NCBI RefSeq assembly: GCF_016820535.1
Contig: NZ_JADHDY010000012.1
Coordinates: forward strand, 54,321-118,320
Direction of reading: 5' to 3'
From: Sporosarcina beigongshangi
GTDB lineage: Bacteria > Actinomycetota > Actinomycetes > Actinomycetales > Micrococcaceae
Length of the DNA: 64,000 bases
This document shows positions 8,669 through 17,098 of the stretch, piece after piece. The notes beneath the pieces are model-generated. The model saw only the letters and a list, made by a program, of their open reading frames with translations, was not told the origin of the DNA and searched no databases. Made by a program: the position numbers and the translations under genes. Positions within the stretch are counted from its first letter, which is position 1; every line of letters begins with the position of its first letter.

Positions 8669-8756
8669 GGGTACTCCTCATTGCAAGTAGCCGACGCAGC
8701 AAGCGGGAGCTGGGGGCGGTGCCTGGGGTTGGGCCAAAGGCGCCGCGGGTGGGTTC

Positions 8757-8875
8757 ACGCTTGCAATTTGCCAGCCATGGATCACTGGGTTTGCCGAGTA
8801 TTCACCTGAGGCACCCCGCCGGAACAGAGGGTTGCCGTCCAGCAAGTCAGGGCTTGGCGCTGGAACTCATTACTC
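8757..8875 (-). promoter_or_regulatory. SAM riboswitch (SAM-IV-like)
   Basis: Read on the minus strand, the RNA has GAGTAATGAG, then AGCGCCAAGCCC, CTTGCTGG, the invariant CGGCAACCCTC, CGGGGTGCC, CAGGTGAA and TACTC. GAGTA (8871-8875) pairs with TACTC (8796-8800) to close P1. The order and the CGGCAACCC core match actinobacterial SAM-IV/SAM-I-type aptamers. The sequence to about 8757 probably holds the 3' pseudoknot parts. It lies upstream of DUF1737-rhodanese-metZ. Confidence 0.85.
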
Positions 8876-8985
8876 TCTTTGAAAATAACACACGGACTCC
8901 CAGTGGCAGGCACGGGGCGCCGAGTATGGCGCAACATGACGGAAATCAGCAGGCACGCAGGCGGTGGTACTGGCATCATGGGTCC

Positions 8986-9621
8986 ATGACCACCACGCGC
9001 ACCTTTGCCGCCGTCCGTTTTGCCTTTGGCGCCATGACCCTGGTGGCAGTGGGCATCCAGCTGGGCATCCACATCGGCCACGGCTACAGCGTGCTGAACT
9101 TCTTCAGCTACTTCACGAACCTGTCCAACATTTTTGCCGCCGCCGTGCTGGTGGTTGAATCGGTGGCAGCCTGGCGAGGGAAGGACCTCGGCCCGGCTTG
9201 GGCCCTGCTGCGCAGCATTTCCGTGGTGTGCATGGCGTTGGTGGGCATCGTGTTCAGTGCCTTGTTGCGCGACGTCGACCTCGGCTCGCTGCTGCCGTGG
9301 ATCAACACCTGGCTGCACTACGTCATGCCCATCGCCGTCGTGGCCGACTGGCTCCTCTTTCCGCCCCGCCACCAGATCCCGCTCAAGCGCATCGGCGTGG
9401 CCGTGCTGTTTCCGCTGGCCTACCTGGCGTATTCGCTGCTCCGGGGTGCGGGCACCGGCTGGTACGCCTACCCCTTCCTCAACCCGGCCGACGGCGGATA
9501 CGCTGCGGTCCTGCTGACATGCCTGGTCATCGCGGTGGTCTTCGTTGCCATGACGATGTTGGTCATGTGGCTGGGCAACAAGCTGGGCGGCCGGCGCGTC
9601 CGGGCCGGTGTCCAACGCTAA
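8986..9621 (+). CDS. Pr6Pr-like integral membrane protein
   Basis: The protein has 211 residues and about six hydrophobic segments. It contains the FFSYFTNLSNIFAA segment, WLHYVMPIAVVADWLLFPP, and YLAYSLLRGAGTGWYAYPFLNP near residues 150-170, features of the Pr6Pr (FAR-17a/AIG1-like) membrane family. Its biochemical role is not established. The ATG at 8986 was chosen because the membrane protein begins there; no Shine-Dalgarno is evident. It is divergent from the SAM-riboswitch operon. Confidence 0.75.
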   Translation: MTTTRTFAAVRFAFGAMTLVAVGIQLGIHIGHGYSVLNFFSYFTNLSNIFAAAVLVVESVAAWRGKDLGPAWALLRSISVVCMALVGIVFSALLRDVDLGSLLPWINTWLHYVMPIAVVADWLLFPPRHQIPLKRIGVAVLFPLAYLAYSLLRGAGTGWYAYPFLNPADGGYAAVLLTCLVIAVVFVAMTMLVMWLGNKLGGRRVRAGVQR

Positions 9622-9622
9622 A

Positions 9623-9691
9623 GCCAAACGTTGGTCCGGGGTGCTGGCGCCAAGCGTAGGTCCGGGGGTGCTGGTGCCAAGCGTTGGTCCG
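9623..9691. repeat. Short tandem repeat after the Pr6Pr gene
   Basis: Two and a half copies of a 26-27-bp unit (GCCAAGCGTTGGTCCG followed by GGGTGCTGG) start at 9623, 9649 and 9676. The unit's GTTGG also pairs with CCAAC at the very end of the Pr6Pr gene, so it may double as a terminator. Confidence 0.75.
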
Positions 9692-9695
9692 ACGG

Positions 9696-9840
9696 AATCA
9701 TTCGGACACCTTCGGTGGCTTTGGACCGTCCAGCAAAATTGTTTGGACACATAACGTGGCCTGGACACCGATTTACCTGCGCCTTGTGTCCGAATGATGC
9801 GCCGGCGTCGTGAGGGGCCGCGTTACGTGTCCGAATGATT
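9696..9840. repeat. Three copies of a 13-14-mer, one inverted
   Basis: AATCATTCGGACAC at 9696-9709 is the exact reverse complement of GTGTCCGAATGATT at 9827-9840. A third copy, GTGTCCGAATGAT, lies at 9786-9798. The copies bracket about 145 bp of noncoding DNA, like degenerate mobile-element ends or a protein-binding array. Confidence 0.7.
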
Positions 9841-10213
9841 CGCCAGCGGGTCAGACTGGGGCCACAGAAGCGCCCTGGCCGTCTACCTGGACTGCCAGCG
9901 CGGGCCAGGGGGCCATTTATGCACCGGGCGGGCCCGTTCGCCGGGTTTGTGACGCCAGTTTCGCTTCATGACGTCGGTTGTGCACTTCCGATGTGGGCCG
10001 CTGTGGCAAATGACGCCGATCCCGCTTTTCGATCCCGGGATCCCGGCTTCATAAAGCACTATCGGTGTCATTTTCAGAGGAGCGACTCAAAGCTCACCAC
10101 GGAACTGCAGGAGGGATGGGATGAAACGCCCCGGAACTGCAGGTGCGTCGGGAGTCGGCGCTTGGGAGTCTGTGCCCGGGAGCCGGTGCTGGGGAAACAA
10201 CGGCCGGGCGCGG
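9841..10213. other. Noncoding stretch, no gene seen
   Basis: About 370 bases between the repeats and the pabC stop. The open frames here read as arginine- and proline-rich nonsense with no ribosome site. I see no clear hairpin. Confidence 0.5.
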
Positions 10214-11104
10214 CTATTCCGTCGCGGCGAGCAGCGCCGACAATTCGGCCGTGAGAGCGGCGCGGGTTTCGGCGTTGCCGATCTCTTGTCCGTCAATCGT
10301 GTTGACCGGTGCCAGCAGGCGCAGGCTGGAAATGAGCCACACGGCGTCGGCGTCCAGCAGGTCCGCGGGCGTGACCGGGCCGTAGCCCAGTTCCCAGCCG
10401 GACTCCCGGGCGGCGGCAAAGAGTGCGCCCTGCGTGGTTCCCGGCAGGATCCCGGTGTCGAGATGCGGGGTGATGAGGCGCTTGACCGGGATGCCGGAGT
10501 CGTCGGAGATGTGTGCCAGCAGGACCGATGAGGTGGGGCCCTCGAGCACGAGTTCGTCGTTGCTGGTGAAGATGACGTCGTCGGCGCCCACGCTGTGCGC
10601 GTGGCGCAGCGCCGCCATGTTGACCGCGTAGGACAGGGTCTTGGCGCCCATGAGCAGCCACGGTGCGCGGGCGGCAAGGTCGCTGTCGTAGCCGCGCTCC
10701 AGCAGGACCACGGCCAGGCCATTCTCGCGCTGGGCGGCCACGGACGGCGATACGGGCGTCACAGTGACCCATGAGGTGGGGGAGTTAGCGCCCTCGGGGC
10801 CGCGCGTGGAAATGAGCTTGACCACGCACTGCTCCCCGCCGGCAGCGTAGGCCGTGAGTGCCGTTGCAATGGCCGCCTGCCACTCGCCTGCGCCGGGGAT
10901 GCGCAGGTCCATGGTGCGCGCGGACAGGGCGAGGCGGTCCAGGTGTGCCTGCATCTTGCGGGGCACCCCATTAACCGCGAGGAGGGATTCAAAAACCCCG
11001 TCCCCCCGCGTGACGCCTTGATCCGTGGCCAAGATGGTGGGGCTCGAGGCGTCGGCCAGGCGGCCTGCGGGGTGGACGGGGTCCAGGAAAACCAAAACTG
11101 TCAT
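10214..11104 (-). CDS. pabC: Aminodeoxychorismate lyase / class IV aminotransferase
   Basis: The 296-residue protein has the fold-type IV PLP pattern: DQGVTRGDGVFESL near 28-41, the Lys in MGAKTLSYAVNMAALR near 152-167, DDVIFTSNDELVLEGPTSS, and LPGTTQGALF. PabC converts 4-amino-4-deoxychorismate to 4-aminobenzoate and pyruvate for folate. A PabB-type gene lies about 2.3 kb away on the same strand, separated by cls. The start has no Shine-Dalgarno but a TAAGCT 7 nt upstream, inside the end of the hdeD-like gene. A branched-chain aminotransferase is a less likely alternative. Confidence 0.85.
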   Translation of the reverse strand: MTVLVFLDPVHPAGRLADASSPTILATDQGVTRGDGVFESLLAVNGVPRKMQAHLDRLALSARTMDLRIPGAGEWQAAIATALTAYAAGGEQCVVKLISTRGPEGANSPTSWVTVTPVSPSVAAQRENGLAVVLLERGYDSDLAARAPWLLMGAKTLSYAVNMAALRHAHSVGADDVIFTSNDELVLEGPTSSVLLAHISDDSGIPVKRLITPHLDTGILPGTTQGALFAAARESGWELGYGPVTPADLLDADAVWLISSLRLLAPVNTIDGQEIGNAETRAALTAELSALLAATE

Positions 11105-11107
11105 GCG

Positions 11108-11716
11108 TTAGAGCTTAGCGGCGTTCAGGAGGTCCTTGCCGAAGGTGAACGCGCGGATGACGCCGACAACGCCCAGGACGATCAGCATGATGGCGGTCAT
11201 CATGACCAGCCAGAATGCGGTCCAGCCCGGAATGGCCAGCACGGCGATGCCGGCGATGACGCTGATGATGCCGAAGGTGATGGCCCAGCCGCGGCTTTCA
11301 GCCTTGCCGGACTCGATGAGCGCGATGATGCCTTCGATGATCCAGCCGATGCCGATCATGATGACCGTAAAGATCAGCAGCGCCTCGCCGGTCGCTGCCG
11401 AGTTTCGCAGGGCGATGATGCCGGCGACCATGACAAAGAGACCCAGGATGATGTCCAGGGCGCGCATGCCGCCGGAAATGCTGTGGCTGAAGATGCCAAC
11501 GCCCACCTTGATGGCTCCGGCCACCAGGAAGTAGATGCCGAGGAAGACCGCCACGATGGCGATCGTCTTGACCGGCCACACGAGCAGGACGATGCCGAGG
11601 ATCACGGCAAGGATACCGCTCACGCCGAAGGCAATGCGCAGGCCGCTGACGGCCTTCTTGGTCAGGACTGCGGGATCAAGGGCGAAGGTGTCGACGAATT
11701 CATGCGGAGTGCTCAT
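11108..11716 (-). CDS. HdeD-family (DUF308) membrane protein
   Basis: The protein has 202 residues and six hydrophobic segments arranged as repeated pairs, with typical HdeD strings: FGVSGILAVILGIVLLVWP, VAVFLGIYFLVAGAIKV, and IGIGWIIEGIIALI. HdeD proteins are linked to acid stress in enterics; the role in actinobacteria is unknown. The ATG at 11716 follows TGAGGAC. It ends 3 bp before pabC. Confidence 0.85.
   Translation of the reverse strand: MSTPHEFVDTFALDPAVLTKKAVSGLRIAFGVSGILAVILGIVLLVWPVKTIAIVAVFLGIYFLVAGAIKVGVGIFSHSISGGMRALDIILGLFVMVAGIIALRNSAATGEALLIFTVIMIGIGWIIEGIIALIESGKAESRGWAITFGIISVIAGIAVLAIPGWTAFWLVMMTAIMLIVLGVVGVIRAFTFGKDLLNAAKL
11112..11117 (-). promoter_or_regulatory. -10 element of a leaderless pabC transcript
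   Basis: TAAGCT on the minus strand ends 7 nt before the pabC ATG and lies within the last codons of the hdeD-like gene. No ribosome site is present. Confidence 0.5.
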
Positions 11717-11873
11717 TGTGTCCTCAGCTAATCGTGGTAGGTCCGCCAAGCATATCGGTTAGGTACCGGTGCGCGTGGGAGCGGCGTCGTGCGAATTTCG
11801 GAGGTTATGGTGGTGTCACCGGGGCGGGGTCTGACCCGTCCGGCATTTCGCGATGCGGGTATGGGAGGTGCGG

Positions 11874-13352
11874 GTGGTTTGGACAGTGTCTGGCCTGCCA
11901 ACGGGCAGTGTCTGGGTTTCGGCGCTGCTGGTGTTTGCGGATCTGGTCATCCGCATTGTGGTGCTGGGTGTCATCCCCGGCAACAGGCGCCCCACAACCG
12001 CCATGGCGTGGCTGCTGTGCATCTTCTTCCTGCCTTACTTTGGTTTGGTTTTGTTCCTCATGTTTGGCAATTTCCGGCTCTCACGACGGCGGCGGGAGAC
12101 CCAGGACGACGTCAACCAGCGCATCATCGAGGGCACCAGGGACATTGCCTCCCAGGTGCCCAGCTACGAGGGGCCGGCCTGGGTGAAATCCGCCATGGAA
12201 CTGAACCAGAACCTGGGCTATTTCCCGGCGCTGGGCGGCAACACGGTCCAGTTGATCGAGGGGTACCAGGACTCACTGGACGCCATGGCGGAGGAAGTCA
12301 GCCGCGCCAAGAACTACGTCAACGCCGAGTTTTACATCATGAGCTCCGACGCCAGCACGGACGGGCTGTTCAAGGAACTGGAAGCGGCCGCAGAGCGGGG
12401 CGTGCGGGTGCGTGTGCTCTTTGACCACATCGGCTCGCTGCGTGTGCCCGGCTACCGGGACATGGTCCGCCGGCTCAAGGCGAGCCAGATCGAGTGGCGG
12501 CGCATGCTGCCGCTGCTGCCTGTCAAGGGGCAGTGGCGCCGGCCGGACCTCCGCAACCACCGCAAGATACTGGTGGTTGACGGCCGGGTAGGATTCACTG
12601 GCTCACAAAACGTGATCGAACCCTCATACCGCAAGAAGCGCAACGCCAAGGTTGGCCGTCAATGGGTGGAGCTGATGTCGCGGCTCGAGGGCCCGATTGT
12701 TGGCACCTTGAATGTCATGTTTGCCACTGACTGGTCTTCCGAAACAGAGGAGTCGCTGGAGTCGCAGCTGGCAACTGACCACTGGGACTCCTTCGCCGGC
12801 GGCTCCCTCTGCCAGGTGGTGCCCAGCGGTCCTGGGTATCGCACGGAGAACAACCTGCGCCTCTTCAACACGCTGTTGTACTCGGCCGAAGAGTGCATCA
12901 CCATTTCCAGCCCGTACTTTGTCCCGGATGACTCCCTGCTCTACGCCATCACCACTGCCGCCCAGCGCGGGATCACCGTGGAACTGTTTGTCTCCGAGGT
13001 GGGCGACCAGTTCCTGGTCCACCACGCCCAGCGCTCCTACTATGAAGCACTCCTCAAGGCCGGGGTCAGGATCTTCCTGTACCCCAAGCCCTTTGTGCTG
13101 CACGCCAAGCACTTCACTGTGGACTCCGATGTGGCCGTGATCGGCTCGTCCAACATGGACATGCGCAGCTTCTCACTGAACCTTGAGGTCACGGTCATGA
13201 TGATCGACGACGACGTGGTGCGCCAGATGCACCTCGTCGAGGACCACTACCGCTCCATGTCCCGGGAACTGCTGCTGGATGAGTGGATGCAACGGCCCAT
13301 CCTGGCCCGCTACGTGGACAACGTGGCCCGGCTGACGGCGACAATTCAGTAG
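11874..13352 (+). CDS. cls: Cardiolipin synthase (phospholipase D family)
   Basis: Two N-terminal membrane helices (about 8-30 and 40-62) are followed by two phospholipase D domains. The first HKD motif is in NHRKILVVDGRVGFTGSQN and the second in HAKHFTVDSDVAVIGSSN. Bacterial Cls condenses two phosphatidylglycerols at the membrane. I prefer the GTG at 11874, which has GGGAGG 5 nt upstream, giving 492 residues. An ATG at 11853 would add seven residues but has no ribosome site. Confidence 0.9.
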   Translation: MVWTVSGLPTGSVWVSALLVFADLVIRIVVLGVIPGNRRPTTAMAWLLCIFFLPYFGLVLFLMFGNFRLSRRRRETQDDVNQRIIEGTRDIASQVPSYEGPAWVKSAMELNQNLGYFPALGGNTVQLIEGYQDSLDAMAEEVSRAKNYVNAEFYIMSSDASTDGLFKELEAAAERGVRVRVLFDHIGSLRVPGYRDMVRRLKASQIEWRRMLPLLPVKGQWRRPDLRNHRKILVVDGRVGFTGSQNVIEPSYRKKRNAKVGRQWVELMSRLEGPIVGTLNVMFATDWSSETEESLESQLATDHWDSFAGGSLCQVVPSGPGYRTENNLRLFNTLLYSAEECITISSPYFVPDDSLLYAITTAAQRGITVELFVSEVGDQFLVHHAQRSYYEALLKAGVRIFLYPKPFVLHAKHFTVDSDVAVIGSSNMDMRSFSLNLEVTVMMIDDDVVRQMHLVEDHYRSMSRELLLDEWMQRPILARYVDNVARLTATIQ

Positions 13353-13440
13353 CGCTTCCCAAGCGGGCGGCCTTTGGTGTCTCCTGTGCGGCGCCTGCAA
13401 AAAACGCCGCCACCACCGCCGTTGAACGGTGCGGTTGCGC

Positions 13441-15741
13441 TCAGGCCGGGAATTCCGACCCCAACGTGGACAGGACGCCCCAGGCCTTGGCCTGGATCTC
13501 CTGCCATTCCGCCCCGTCCTCGGAGTCGGCAGTGATGGCGCCGCCGATGCCCAGCGAAAGGTGCGTGCCGCCGTCGGGCAGGTCCTGGATGACAAGGGTG
13601 CGGATGACTACCGAGAGGTCAGTGGCCGCATTGAGTGAAAAGTAGCCGATCGCGCCGGAGTAAATGCCGCGCGGGCCGGCCTCGAGGGAATCGAGGATGG
13701 CCATGGTGCTGATCTTCGGCGCCCCCGTCATGGACCCGGCCGGGAAGGCGGCGGCCACGGCCTGCGCGCGCGAATTGCCGGGGGCCAGCTGCGCCTCGAT
13801 CGTACTGACCATCTGGTGGACAGTGGCATAGCTTTCGATGGCGCACAGCCGCGGCACGGTCAGGGTGCTGGGCAGGGCGAAGTGCGAGAGGTCGTTGCGC
13901 AGGAGGTCCACGATCATCACGTTTTCCGCCCGGTCCTTGGGCGAGGTGGCCAGGTCCTGTTTGAGTGCGGCGTCCGCGGCGGGGTCAGGGTCGCGGCGGC
14001 GGGTGCCCTTGATCGGCTCCGCACGCATCAGGCCCTCGGAGTCAATGCGCAGGAATCGTTCGGGAGACGTGCTCGCAACGCTCAGGCTGCCCAGACGCAG
14101 GAATGCGGCGAACGGTGCCGGGCTGCGGCGGCGCAGGGCCCGGTAGGCGGCCCACGGATCCATGCCGTCCGGCATGCGGGCCTCGAGCGCGGTGGTGAGG
14201 CAGACCTCGTAGGAGTTGCCGTCGTGGATCTGGGCCTGCGCCGCCGCGATCATGTCCTTGTAGCGGCGCTCGCCGTCCCGCGCCGTGAAGGCGGGCGGCT
14301 CTTCCGGCAGGCCCGACGCCGGAGGGCCGGCTTGCGTTGTTGCGTCGGCGTGGGCTTCGGCCGACGAAGCTTCGGCCGCCAAAGTGGCGGCGTGGGCCGT
14401 GCGGACGGTGGCCAGGAAATCCTCCGCCTCCCGGTACGACTGTGGATGGTGGACACCTGTCAGGGTCAGCACAAAGAGGCAATCCTCCTGGTGGTCCAGC
14501 ACCACGGCGCGGCCGGCGAACAGGAGTGCGGCGTCGGGGACGGCGGGGACGGCTGTGCGCCCGGCCTCGAGCTGTGAGCCCGCCGTGGAAGGGGCTGCCA
14601 GTTGGGGAGCTGCGGACCCCGCGGTTTCCTCGGGCCGTGCCGCGCCTCCGGTTTCGGCCTTGAGTTCGTAGCCCAGGTAGCCGAGCCAGCCAAGCGTGAA
14701 ATCACCCGGGTAGTGGCGCGGTGCACGCACGGCCTTCCGGCCCCACACTGAGTCCAGCCAGTGGAAGAACGAGCCGCGGATGTGCGTGGTGACCTTGCCG
14801 GCGGACACGGTGGTCAGGCCCTCACGGTGGCTGGCGCGCTGGCCAAAGCAGCCGGAGGCGTCGGCCATGATGGAGAACCGTGAGCGTGCGACGGCCTCCG
14901 GGGCAGGGGCTGCGGGTGCGGCACCGGCCCCGGGCGTTGCACCTTCAGGTCCCGCCGCCGGGCGGATCGCCGCCGCGGGACCGCCCGCGGAAGGGACTTC
15001 TGCGATGGAGCTGTCGAGCCACACGGCATTGGTGCTGCCGCCGTAGAGGGAGTGAAACAGCAACTCGGCCCGGGGCAGCCCGTCGAGGCGGGTGGCCACC
15101 ACTTCGAGTCCGCGGCGGCGGGCCAGTTCGGGGGCGAGCACGTTTTCCAGTGCAGGGAGCTGCGTCAGTGCGTCAAGGACAAACTCGGGTGCATCCGCCA
15201 CCCCGTTGCGCCCGTCCACCACAATGTCGGCGGCGGCCGGAACGGTGCTGCCGTTGAGCAGGCGTTCTTCCTGCTGCGCCCAAATGTCCCAGAAGGGGGC
15301 ATAGGTTTCGCCGTCGCGTTCCAGGGCGCGCTTCTTGCGCGTCTTGCTGGGTGCATCTACCCAGACCACGGCGTCCAGAAACCCGCCCGCGCGGCCGTGC
15401 GAAGATCCCACACCCTCCACCAGCACCACGGGAGCCGCCTCCGTGGTCCGGGAGGCGCCGTCGTGCCCGGCCTCCCAGTCCCAGACGGTCCAGGTGGCGG
15501 GCAGGCCGGCGCGCAGCGGTGCCAGGACGGTGTCAATGTAGCGTTCCACGCCGCCGGCCAGGCCGTCCCAGCCTGGGTAGATGTCCTCGAGGTGGAACAA
15601 GGAGACGGTGCGGTGCCGGCGCAGGAGGGCGGCGAGCTCCACGGCGACAGTCGTTTTTCCGGCGCCGGAGCGGCCGTCGACGGCGATGATCACGGGCCGC
15701 TGCGGGTTTGCGAACTGCGGGACCGGGCGCGGTTCAGCCAC
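13441..15741 (-). CDS. pabB: P-loop (uridine kinase-like) domain fused to aminodeoxychorismate synthase component I
   Basis: The protein has 766 residues. Residues 15-210 form a P-loop kinase-like domain with Walker A GRSGAGKT, LFHLEDIYPGWDGL and VLVEGVGSS, as in uridine kinases. An Ala/Pro/Gly-rich linker follows near 255-285. The rest is a chorismate-binding domain with EPIKGTRRR, VDLLRNDLSHFA, FPAGSMTGAPKISTM and GIYSGAIGYF. PabB aminates chorismate on the way to folate. The kinase part is not a glutaminase and its substrate is unknown. The GTG start overlaps the phosphatase gene by 8 bases. Confidence 0.88.
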   Translation of the reverse strand: MAEPRPVPQFANPQRPVIIAVDGRSGAGKTTVAVELAALLRRHRTVSLFHLEDIYPGWDGLAGGVERYIDTVLAPLRAGLPATWTVWDWEAGHDGASRTTEAAPVVLVEGVGSSHGRAGGFLDAVVWVDAPSKTRKKRALERDGETYAPFWDIWAQQEERLLNGSTVPAAADIVVDGRNGVADAPEFVLDALTQLPALENVLAPELARRRGLEVVATRLDGLPRAELLFHSLYGGSTNAVWLDSSIAEVPSAGGPAAAIRPAAGPEGATPGAGAAPAAPAPEAVARSRFSIMADASGCFGQRASHREGLTTVSAGKVTTHIRGSFFHWLDSVWGRKAVRAPRHYPGDFTLGWLGYLGYELKAETGGAARPEETAGSAAPQLAAPSTAGSQLEAGRTAVPAVPDAALLFAGRAVVLDHQEDCLFVLTLTGVHHPQSYREAEDFLATVRTAHAATLAAEASSAEAHADATTQAGPPASGLPEEPPAFTARDGERRYKDMIAAAQAQIHDGNSYEVCLTTALEARMPDGMDPWAAYRALRRRSPAPFAAFLRLGSLSVASTSPERFLRIDSEGLMRAEPIKGTRRRDPDPAADAALKQDLATSPKDRAENVMIVDLLRNDLSHFALPSTLTVPRLCAIESYATVHQMVSTIEAQLAPGNSRAQAVAAAFPAGSMTGAPKISTMAILDSLEAGPRGIYSGAIGYFSLNAATDLSVVIRTLVIQDLPDGGTHLSLGIGGAITADSEDGAEWQEIQAKAWGVLSTLGSEFPA

Positions 15742-16237
15742 GGGCGGGACCGTGCGCCGTGGCGTGCGCCAGGATGCCGGGGACGGCGGCGGCGATCAGG
15801 TCCCAGCTCGCCTCGAAGTCCTTGGCATCGCCGTACCAGGGGTCGTAGATGCCCTGGGCCCCGGGGCTTTCCGCGGCGACGGCGGGGTCGAAGGAGCGGA
15901 GCATGCGCACCTTCGCGGCTGCTTCGGGGGTCGGTGCCAGGGCGCGGAGGGCATCGTAGTGGTCGGTGTCCAGGGCGAGGATGAGCTCGCGTTCGGCAAA
16001 CCAGGCAGGGTTGAACTTCCGTGCCGTGTGGCCGTCGGCGGGGACGCCATGGCGGGCCAGCTCCGCCTTGGCGCGGGGGTCGATCGGCTCGCCGATTTCC
16101 CAGCCGGTGGTGCCGGCAGAATCCACGGCCACGTCCAGCCCCGCCTCCGCGGCGGCGGCCGCCAGCATGAATTCAGCCATGGGGGAGCGGCAGATATTGC
16201 CGGTGCAGACGGTGATGATCCGGAACGGGGTGGTCAT
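15734..16237 (-). CDS. Low-molecular-weight protein-tyrosine phosphatase
   Basis: The 167-residue protein has the CX5R active loop VCTGNICRSPMAE (Cys11, Arg17) near its start and the general-acid loop YDPWYGD toward its end, as in all LMW-PTPs. VDSAGTTGWEIGEPIDPRA is the usual second conserved region. Such enzymes dephosphorylate tyrosine kinases that control capsule or cell-wall export. It lies upstream of, and overlaps, the kinase-PabB gene. The start looks leaderless. Confidence 0.92.
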   Translation of the reverse strand: MTTPFRIITVCTGNICRSPMAEFMLAAAAAEAGLDVAVDSAGTTGWEIGEPIDPRAKAELARHGVPADGHTARKFNPAWFAERELILALDTDHYDALRALAPTPEAAAKVRMLRSFDPAVAAESPGAQGIYDPWYGDAKDFEASWDLIAAAVPGILAHATAHGPARG

Positions 16238-16243
16238 TGAACC

Positions 16244-16249
16244 AGTCTA
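16244..16249 (-). promoter_or_regulatory. -10 element of a leaderless phosphatase transcript
   Basis: TAGACT on the minus strand lies 6 nt before the ATG at 16237, with no ribosome site between. Confidence 0.55.
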
Positions 16250-16291
16250 TCGGCGCACGCTGCGGGCCCGGCCGCCTGGCGTCGCGTACGT

Positions 16292-16333
16292 CCCCGCCTT
16301 CTGCATATGTTCCTACAGGCGCAGAAGGCGGGG
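16292..16333 (-). terminator. Terminator after the LysE gene
   Basis: CCCCGCCTTCTGC at 16292-16304 and its exact complement at 16321-16333 form a 13-bp stem with a 16-base loop. It lies 50 bp past the lysE-type stop on the minus strand. Confidence 0.75.
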
Positions 16334-16383
16334 AGATGCGCGGCGGTCCGGCGGGAAACGCCGCCAGGGTATCAAGCAGTCAG

Positions 16384-17004
16384 CTACACGAGCGCCAGCA
16401 GCACGCCCACCACAATGAACAGCACGCCGAAGATCCGGTTCAGCACCAGCTGCCCGTGCTCGCTGGCGGTCAGGTGCGCCAGCTGCTTGGCGCCTGCGGC
16501 AAAGACAAACCACATGACGATGATGTCGATGACCACCACGGTGATGGTCAGGATGACGTATTGCGGCAGCAGCGGCTCGTCGGGGCGGATGAACTGGGGC
16601 ATGAACGCCAGGAAGAACACTATCGCCTTCGGGTTCAGCAGGTTCACCCACAGCCCGCGCCGGAACATCGAGAACCCGGACTCGACAGCGGCAGGCGAGT
16701 CCACGCCGTCGTTCTTCACAGGTTTGGCCAGCAGCTGCCGGATGCCCAGGTACACCAGGTAGGCGGCCCCCACGTAGCGGATCAGCATGAAAAGGAACGG
16801 CGTCTGCGAGACCAGGATGCCCACGCCGGCGGCCACGATGATCACATGGATGACCAGCGCCACCTGCTGGCCGAGGATGCCCCAGAAGGAGCGGCGGAAC
16901 CCGGACGTCAGGGCGTTGGACATTGTGTTGATGGCGCCCGCGCCCGGTGTCAGGCTGATCATGGCGCCGGCGCCGACAAGGGCCAGCCAGAGGGAAAACT
17001 GCAC
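16384..17004 (-). CDS. LysE/RhtB-family amino-acid exporter
   Basis: This 206-residue membrane protein has about six hydrophobic segments. It carries the family signature near the start (MISLTPGAGAINTMSNALTS), GAAYLVYLGIRQL, and RGLWVNLLNPKAIVFFLAFMP. LysE/RhtB proteins export homoserine, threonine, lysine or similar amino acids; the substrate here cannot be told. The start is a GTG with TAAACT 6 nt upstream and no ribosome site. Confidence 0.88.
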   Translation of the reverse strand: MQFSLWLALVGAGAMISLTPGAGAINTMSNALTSGFRRSFWGILGQQVALVIHVIIVAAGVGILVSQTPFLFMLIRYVGAAYLVYLGIRQLLAKPVKNDGVDSPAAVESGFSMFRRGLWVNLLNPKAIVFFLAFMPQFIRPDEPLLPQYVILTITVVVIDIIVMWFVFAAGAKQLAHLTASEHGQLVLNRIFGVLFIVVGVLLALV

Positions 17005-17010
17005 TGGGCA

Positions 17011-17016
17011 AGTTTA
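17011..17016 (-). promoter_or_regulatory. -10 element of a leaderless lysE-type transcript
   Basis: TAAACT on the minus strand lies 6 nt before the GTG start at 17004. Confidence 0.5.
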
Positions 17017-17085
17017 CAGTCGCGCCGGCCGTGATCCGCGCCACCGCCGCGCCCTTCCCGGCAGGATGCTCCCAGACGCCACAAC

Positions 17086-17091
17086 TATGAT
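17086..17091 (+). promoter_or_regulatory. -10 element of the multicopper oxidase gene
   Basis: TATGAT lies 7 nt before the ATG at 17099. It also contains two other in-frame ATGs (17087, 17090), which would be excluded if transcription starts at 17099. Confidence 0.45.
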
Positions 17092-17098
17092 GAGGCGA

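Noticed and set aside
9835..10254. A 139-codon frame in the repeat-rich gap
   Set aside because: The start is inside a repeat copy, and the end overlaps pabC on the other strand. The product is Arg/Pro-rich nonsense.
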